A model generated the notes under the pieces. The model made no database searches and was not told the DNA's origin. It saw only the letters and a program-made list of their open reading frames with translations. The position numbers and the translations under genes are program-made. A stretch of 64,000 nt of DNA from Oscillospiraceae bacterium (GTDB taxonomy: Bacteria > Bacillota > Clostridia > Oscillospirales > Acutalibacteraceae), in the NCBI GenBank assembly GCA_003514385.1, contig DOQR01000004.1, forward strand, positions 522,995-586,994, written 5' to 3'. This document shows, piece by piece, positions 60,579 to 64,000 of the stretch. Numbering within the stretch: the first letter of the stretch is position 1; the number at the start of each line of letters is the position of its first letter.

Positions 60579-62110
60579 TTTTCTGTTCCGGATCTATTTT
60601 TATAAAAATACCTTTCGTCATTTTTTTCTCTTCCAAAATGCTTCATTTGCAGGCTCGCAAAAAAAGCTGTTGGCAAACATACTGTTGCAAACACAATTGT
60701 ACCACACAGCACCCATTGAAAATAGTTTTCGATTTTAAGCGGCGCTATAATATATCTTCCAGTCATCACAACAATACACAAGCCCACCACTACGACAAAG
60801 AATTTTGTAATAACTGTTCGTGCCGGAACATGCAGAATTTTCTTTGACGAATATGTCATATAAAAAATTCCTCTGAACAGTGTAGCTGCTAATGTTCCAA
60901 TCGCTACACCCAAAAGCGGATTCCATCGTATAAGAACGCATGATAGCACTATATTTATTACAGCCTCTCCATAAGCCCCCCATCGTGTCTGCCTGAGGCA
61001 GTTGGCCGCAACCGGAAGACTCGAACACGGAAGCACTATACAATTAACGGTCTCAGCCAGCATAAGTACAAACGAAAAAGCTGGTTGAATATAATCCGCG
61101 TCCGTAACTCCCTTTGTATATAATCTAACAAACGAAACAATCAATATGCCCGCACAACTGAAAAGGCCAAATGAAACCGCGGTTATCAGTGTTTTATATT
61201 TAATGTAGGACTTTTTGAGTCCATCAGTCTCACCGTTAGCTATCTTCTCGCCAAGCACAGCCTCCATTCCACCGGAAAAAGATTCGGTTATTGCTCTGAC
61301 GCTGCTTATTATAAGGTTATAAACAGAATACACGGCAACTAAGCGAGTGTTAGCAAACAACGTCAACAGCACTATATCAGTATTTGTATGCAGAAAATAT
61401 GCAAGATGCTGCCCAATTCCCGTCCACTTTTGTTCAAGCTTTGTTTTTTTACTTTCCGCTTTGCTCAAGCTGTAATGTTTTTTGACATAGAGCATATACA
61501 GCAACGGCCGTATAACAAAAATAATGCTGCTGCCAAGTTTTACTATCAGCAGACCACAACCTAGTTTGGTTAAAATTAATATTGACAGCGTATTCACTAT
61601 CGTTATTCCGATAGATATAACATTGTTTACATACTGTCTTTGATCTGCAGTAATCAATGTGAGATTTGCAAGCCCGCCCATATATTTTGCAAGGGTAGAC
61701 ATACCGATAACAAGAACAAGAAAAAAAATATATGTTCCCGAAAATATCGTAACATGCGCAAGCTTCGGATACAGCAAGCCGACCACTACACTGTAAGCCG
61801 CGAAAGCAACGGCGATATAACTAAAAAATCTGTTCACAGCATAATAAACAGAACTGACTCCCCGTTCGTCGCCGCGTGCAAGCGGCCCGTAAAGCATCGC
61901 CCTTGCAACGCCGCCGACTCCGCTTTCAAGTAGGGTTATATATGACAAAAACTGTGTGACCGAGACCGATATTCCGTATGCTTCAGATCCGAAGGCATTG
62001 ATAAAAATTCCCGGCACAACTATTCCGCAAGCCGTCATGACAAGCTGATTTATTAACGTTGTTGCGATATTAAGTTCGGCTTTTTTCATTCTAATTTTTT
62101 TCACATGCAA
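60575..62110 (-). CDS. Wzx-like polysaccharide flippase
   Basis: The start is TTG 62110, 7 bases after AGGGG; GTG 62104 and ATG 62089 are alternatives. The 511-residue membrane protein of 12-14 helices belongs to the MATE-like polysaccharide export family (AELNIATTLINQLVMTACGI, SVTQFLSYITLLESGVGGVA, LFANTRLVAVYSVYNLIIS). It flips the lipid-linked repeat unit across the membrane. With the Wzy-like protein and three glycosyltransferases it forms a Wzx/Wzy pathway. Confidence 0.88.
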   Translation of the reverse strand: MHVKKIRMKKAELNIATTLINQLVMTACGIVVPGIFINAFGSEAYGISVSVTQFLSYITLLESGVGGVARAMLYGPLARGDERGVSSVYYAVNRFFSYIAVAFAAYSVVVGLLYPKLAHVTIFSGTYIFFLVLVIGMSTLAKYMGGLANLTLITADQRQYVNNVISIGITIVNTLSILILTKLGCGLLIVKLGSSIIFVIRPLLYMLYVKKHYSLSKAESKKTKLEQKWTGIGQHLAYFLHTNTDIVLLTLFANTRLVAVYSVYNLIISSVRAITESFSGGMEAVLGEKIANGETDGLKKSYIKYKTLITAVSFGLFSCAGILIVSFVRLYTKGVTDADYIQPAFSFVLMLAETVNCIVLPCSSLPVAANCLRQTRWGAYGEAVINIVLSCVLIRWNPLLGVAIGTLAATLFRGIFYMTYSSKKILHVPARTVITKFFVVVVGLCIVVMTGRYIIAPLKIENYFQWVLCGTIVFATVCLPTAFFASLQMKHFGREKNDERYFYKNRSGTEK

Positions 62111-62126
62111 TCACGTACCCCTAAAA

Positions 62127-63092
62127 TCACAAACCAATCACTGCCACCAACAATTTCATTTTTTCCTTTATGCTAAGTTCACAGCTCATACAATAGCGAA
62201 AAGCACTTTTGTTGACATGTTCCATCCAGTTATATACTCTGAACTGCTTGAGTTTTCCGCGAGCCGCCATTGTCTTTCGAAGCCCATAATAAGCCGAAAG
62301 AAAGGTTCTCAGATAATACACCGCCGCAGCCCTTTTGCAGGCGCAATCTGTCATATTCCACTTTTCCATATATTCATACATTAGTGAGAACATCTCGTTC
62401 GCGAGCCTTGCAGAGGCTGAGTTAATGTCAAAATTATGAACAACGCTATCAGCCCGATAATTATATTTATACAGATAATCAGGAATATAATAAACAGACG
62501 CAGCGTTGGTTACAGGATAGAAAAGCTGTGCCTTATCCTCGCCGTAGTGTGTCCCGCTAAACGCCGAATAATCCGTATCGTCTCCATCAAACAAATCTCG
62601 CCTGAATGCTTTTAAACATAAAGAATTTAAATCATTTGAAGATATCAAATTGCGTTTAAGCGCATCAGTTGGTATTATGCATTTTTCTGTGCTGATATTT
62701 TCTATATACTTGTCCGTCTCCAAATCGTCGCAGATTATCTTGCCGACATAAAGAATGATATCGGCATTGCTTTCGCACACGGCAGCATCGATAGTTTTCA
62801 GACAGTTATGGGTCAATTCATCATCGCTATCGAGAAAGATCAAATAATTCCCTTTAGAATTTGCTATACCACACCGTCTTGCAAAAAGCTGACCTTTGTT
62901 TTCCTGATGGAAGACCTTTATGCGCCCATCTTTAGCAGCAAAACGATCGGCCAAAATACCGCTTTCGTCGGTTGAGCCGTCATCGACAATAATCAACTCC
63001 CAATCACCTAAGGTCTGATTCATCACGGACATAATACAACCGCAAAGAAAATCTGCGGCATTATAAGCAGGAACTATAATACTAAATCTCAA
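62127..63092 (-). CDS. GT2-family glycosyltransferase
   Basis: In this 321-residue GT-A enzyme, residues 1-110 show the GT2 fold: FSIIVPAYNAADFLCGCIMS, WELIIVDDGSTDESGILAD, KGNYLIFLDSDDELTHN (DxD metal site). The later helical part (about 200-321) is variable, as usual for capsule enzymes. No membrane helices. It overlaps the next gene upstream by 11 bp. The donor and acceptor cannot be deduced. Confidence 0.92.
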   Translation of the reverse strand: MRFSIIVPAYNAADFLCGCIMSVMNQTLGDWELIIVDDGSTDESGILADRFAAKDGRIKVFHQENKGQLFARRCGIANSKGNYLIFLDSDDELTHNCLKTIDAAVCESNADIILYVGKIICDDLETDKYIENISTEKCIIPTDALKRNLISSNDLNSLCLKAFRRDLFDGDDTDYSAFSGTHYGEDKAQLFYPVTNAASVYYIPDYLYKYNYRADSVVHNFDINSASARLANEMFSLMYEYMEKWNMTDCACKRAAAVYYLRTFLSAYYGLRKTMAARGKLKQFRVYNWMEHVNKSAFRYCMSCELSIKEKMKLLVAVIGL

Positions 63093-63885
63093 CTACAGTT
63101 CTCCTTTTCGCATTGTATTCTTTCGCGCCAATATACATTGATTTAAAAGCTGTACCAAAACTGATGCTGCCTTTATATTTTTTCCTGTGTCGAAGCAAAA
63201 AGCGCACACAAAACAGTTCCCATAAATGCGGGTAAAGTCGTGCATACAAAGCCCCACTGTCAAAGAAATACTTCTCATTATAACCACTGAACCATGTGGA
63301 AGTCGCCTGTTGATTTATTTCCGCGAGCGCATAAGGCACGGCAAAAACTTTCAGCCCCCGGTCAAGACAATCTTTAAGAAATATCGTATCCTCACCAGCG
63401 CCATATACGCTTCCACCGCCGAATTCTGTGCTAAAAGATATCCCAGAATCAATTATATTTTGACGACGTATCGCCATACGTGCGGCTCCATATTTTGCAT
63501 AGTTATATTTATGTATTCTTTTCTTTTTTCGGTTTATATAACGTCTTGGCTCTTTTTCAACCAAATTAAATATGATAACATCTCCGTCTGGGCACTCCGA
63601 GAAAGCCTTATAAGCCGTCTCTGGATACCCATCAAGAAAAGTCATATCATCATCACCAAAAACGCAGATATCAGCCTGAGCATTTTTCAAAACAACATTT
63701 CTGTTTTTGCCAACTCCGCGTTCCGTGGTGTTGTAAAATACAGCTTTTCTGCCATTTTTATAGAAGTCCCAGACCGAGTTTTCAACACACTGATTACCTA
63801 CAACTGCATCAGTCTGAACATTCATTTTTTCTACAAGATTTCCATCTATCCTATCAATTGTCACTATCAGCGTCTCTATACTCAT
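63082..63885 (-). CDS. GT2-like glycosyltransferase
   Basis: This is a 267-residue soluble protein. The N-terminal strand IETLIVTIDRIDGNLVEKMN, the site ADICVFGDDDMTFLDGY (DDD metal site) and the GAGEDTIFLKDCLDRGLK segment (ED acceptor motif) fit GT-A enzymes of family 2. It is shorter than its neighbour, so it may use a small acceptor. It is the first gene of the visible capsule unit, and the AT-rich composition matches the cluster. Confidence 0.82.
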   Translation of the reverse strand: MSIETLIVTIDRIDGNLVEKMNVQTDAVVGNQCVENSVWDFYKNGRKAVFYNTTERGVGKNRNVVLKNAQADICVFGDDDMTFLDGYPETAYKAFSECPDGDVIIFNLVEKEPRRYINRKKKRIHKYNYAKYGAARMAIRRQNIIDSGISFSTEFGGGSVYGAGEDTIFLKDCLDRGLKVFAVPYALAEINQQATSTWFSGYNEKYFFDSGALYARLYPHLWELFCVRFLLRHRKKYKGSISFGTAFKSMYIGAKEYNAKRRTVVEI

Positions 63886-63892
63886 AAAAACC

Positions 63893-63932
63893 TCAAGCGG
63901 GACTTATTGAAACCGCAAAGCCCCGCAAAAAT
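63893..63932 (-). terminator. possible terminator after the wall-binding protein gene
   Basis: On the minus strand GCGGG and CCCGC enclose a loop of about 20 bases, followed by TTGAGGTTTTT, which also includes the ribosome binding site of the next gene. A weak candidate. Confidence 0.4.
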
Positions 63933-63951
63933 TATTTTGAACGATTGTTTA

Positions 63952-64000
63952 TCAGACTACCAGCATCTTGCCATCTTTATCGAAGTAATGCATTCCGCCC
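63952..64000 (-). CDS. cell-wall-binding-repeat protein, C-terminal fragment
   Basis: Only the last 15 codons are visible. They read GGMHYFDKDGKMLVV and stop at 63952. The aromatic-Asp-Gly-Lys-Met pattern is that of choline-binding/CW_binding_1 repeats, which often end secreted wall hydrolases or adhesins. The rest lies beyond the right edge, so no enzymatic domain can be named. Confidence 0.6.
   Translation of the reverse strand, partial: GGMHYFDKDGKMLVV

Noticed and set aside
1-64000. CRISPR array or rRNA operon
   Set aside because: No regularly spaced direct repeats of 25-40 bases and no rRNA-like conserved segments were seen.

Overview
The window looks like a chromosomal segment of a gut-type, Gram-positive Clostridia bacterium, most likely an Oscillospirales/Ruminococcaceae-like lineage. 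The evidence is a Clostridia-style gene set: a yaaL-like DUF2508 gene next to bofA (pro-sigma-K control, so sporulation ancestry), a PadR/HAAS pair with an ABC system, ftsEX with an M23 hydrolase and an S41 protein, a BspA-type LRR protein, strong AGGAGG ribosome binding sites, and many intracellular glycoside hydrolases. Most of the window is GC-rich at third codon positions; the last 6 kb is clearly AT-richer. The taxon is inferred from gene content only.

Layout. 1-3251: an esterase fragment and a GH38 alpha-mannosidase. 3370-15092: a compact phage-derived element, all on the minus strand, with packaging, capsid, neck, host-recognition and lysis genes but no recognisable tail tube, tape measure, integrase or replication gene; a consensus promoter overlapped by a perfect LexA (SOS) box drives its middle regulator and lysis half. 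15.3-18.2 kb: mgtE behind a structured, terminator-bearing leader, and GAPDH. 18.5-23 kb: ftsE-ftsX-M23 hydrolase-S41, where the S41 protein has lost both catalytic residues. 23-25.2 kb: a CdaR/PucR-type regulator and a YlmH-like S4 protein. 25.4-31.1 kb: a PadR/HAAS pair and an ABC system with a large membrane protein, preceded by an odd small ORF. 31.3-34.1 kb: GH39 and GH63-like hydrolases. 34.5-35.8 kb: a small membrane protein, tRNA-Val(GAC), bofA and yaaL.

35.9-43 kb: a plus-strand operon manA / ABC-F / GH78 / GNAT / Gfo-Idh oxidoreductase / PPC-domain protein. Its last gene is fused tail to tail with a truncated darA (c-di-AMP receptor), consistent with a small deletion. 43-45.8 kb: a DUF1854 protein and an ABC exporter. 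45.9 kb: a decayed GNAT pseudogene. 46.4-49 kb: a GPH sugar symporter and a second Gfo/Idh oxidoreductase. 49.3-56 kb: a secreted orphan protein, a ROK-type regulator, a metallophosphoesterase and a domain-swapped GH3; a 20-bp operator-like palindrome recurs around these genes and in a gene-free stretch that looks like one or two small transcription units. 56-58 kb: recQ. 58-64 kb: an AT-rich capsule/exopolysaccharide cluster (Wzy-like, GT4, Wzx, two GT2) and the end of a cell-wall-binding-repeat protein.

Together the genes describe a plant- or host-glycan-degrading anaerobe: glycosidases (GH38, GH39, GH63, GH78, GH3), a sugar symporter, oxidoreductases, manA and local regulators. The most unusual object is the tail-less, SOS-linked capsid element. 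All functional calls come from reading sequence motifs; no database search was run.
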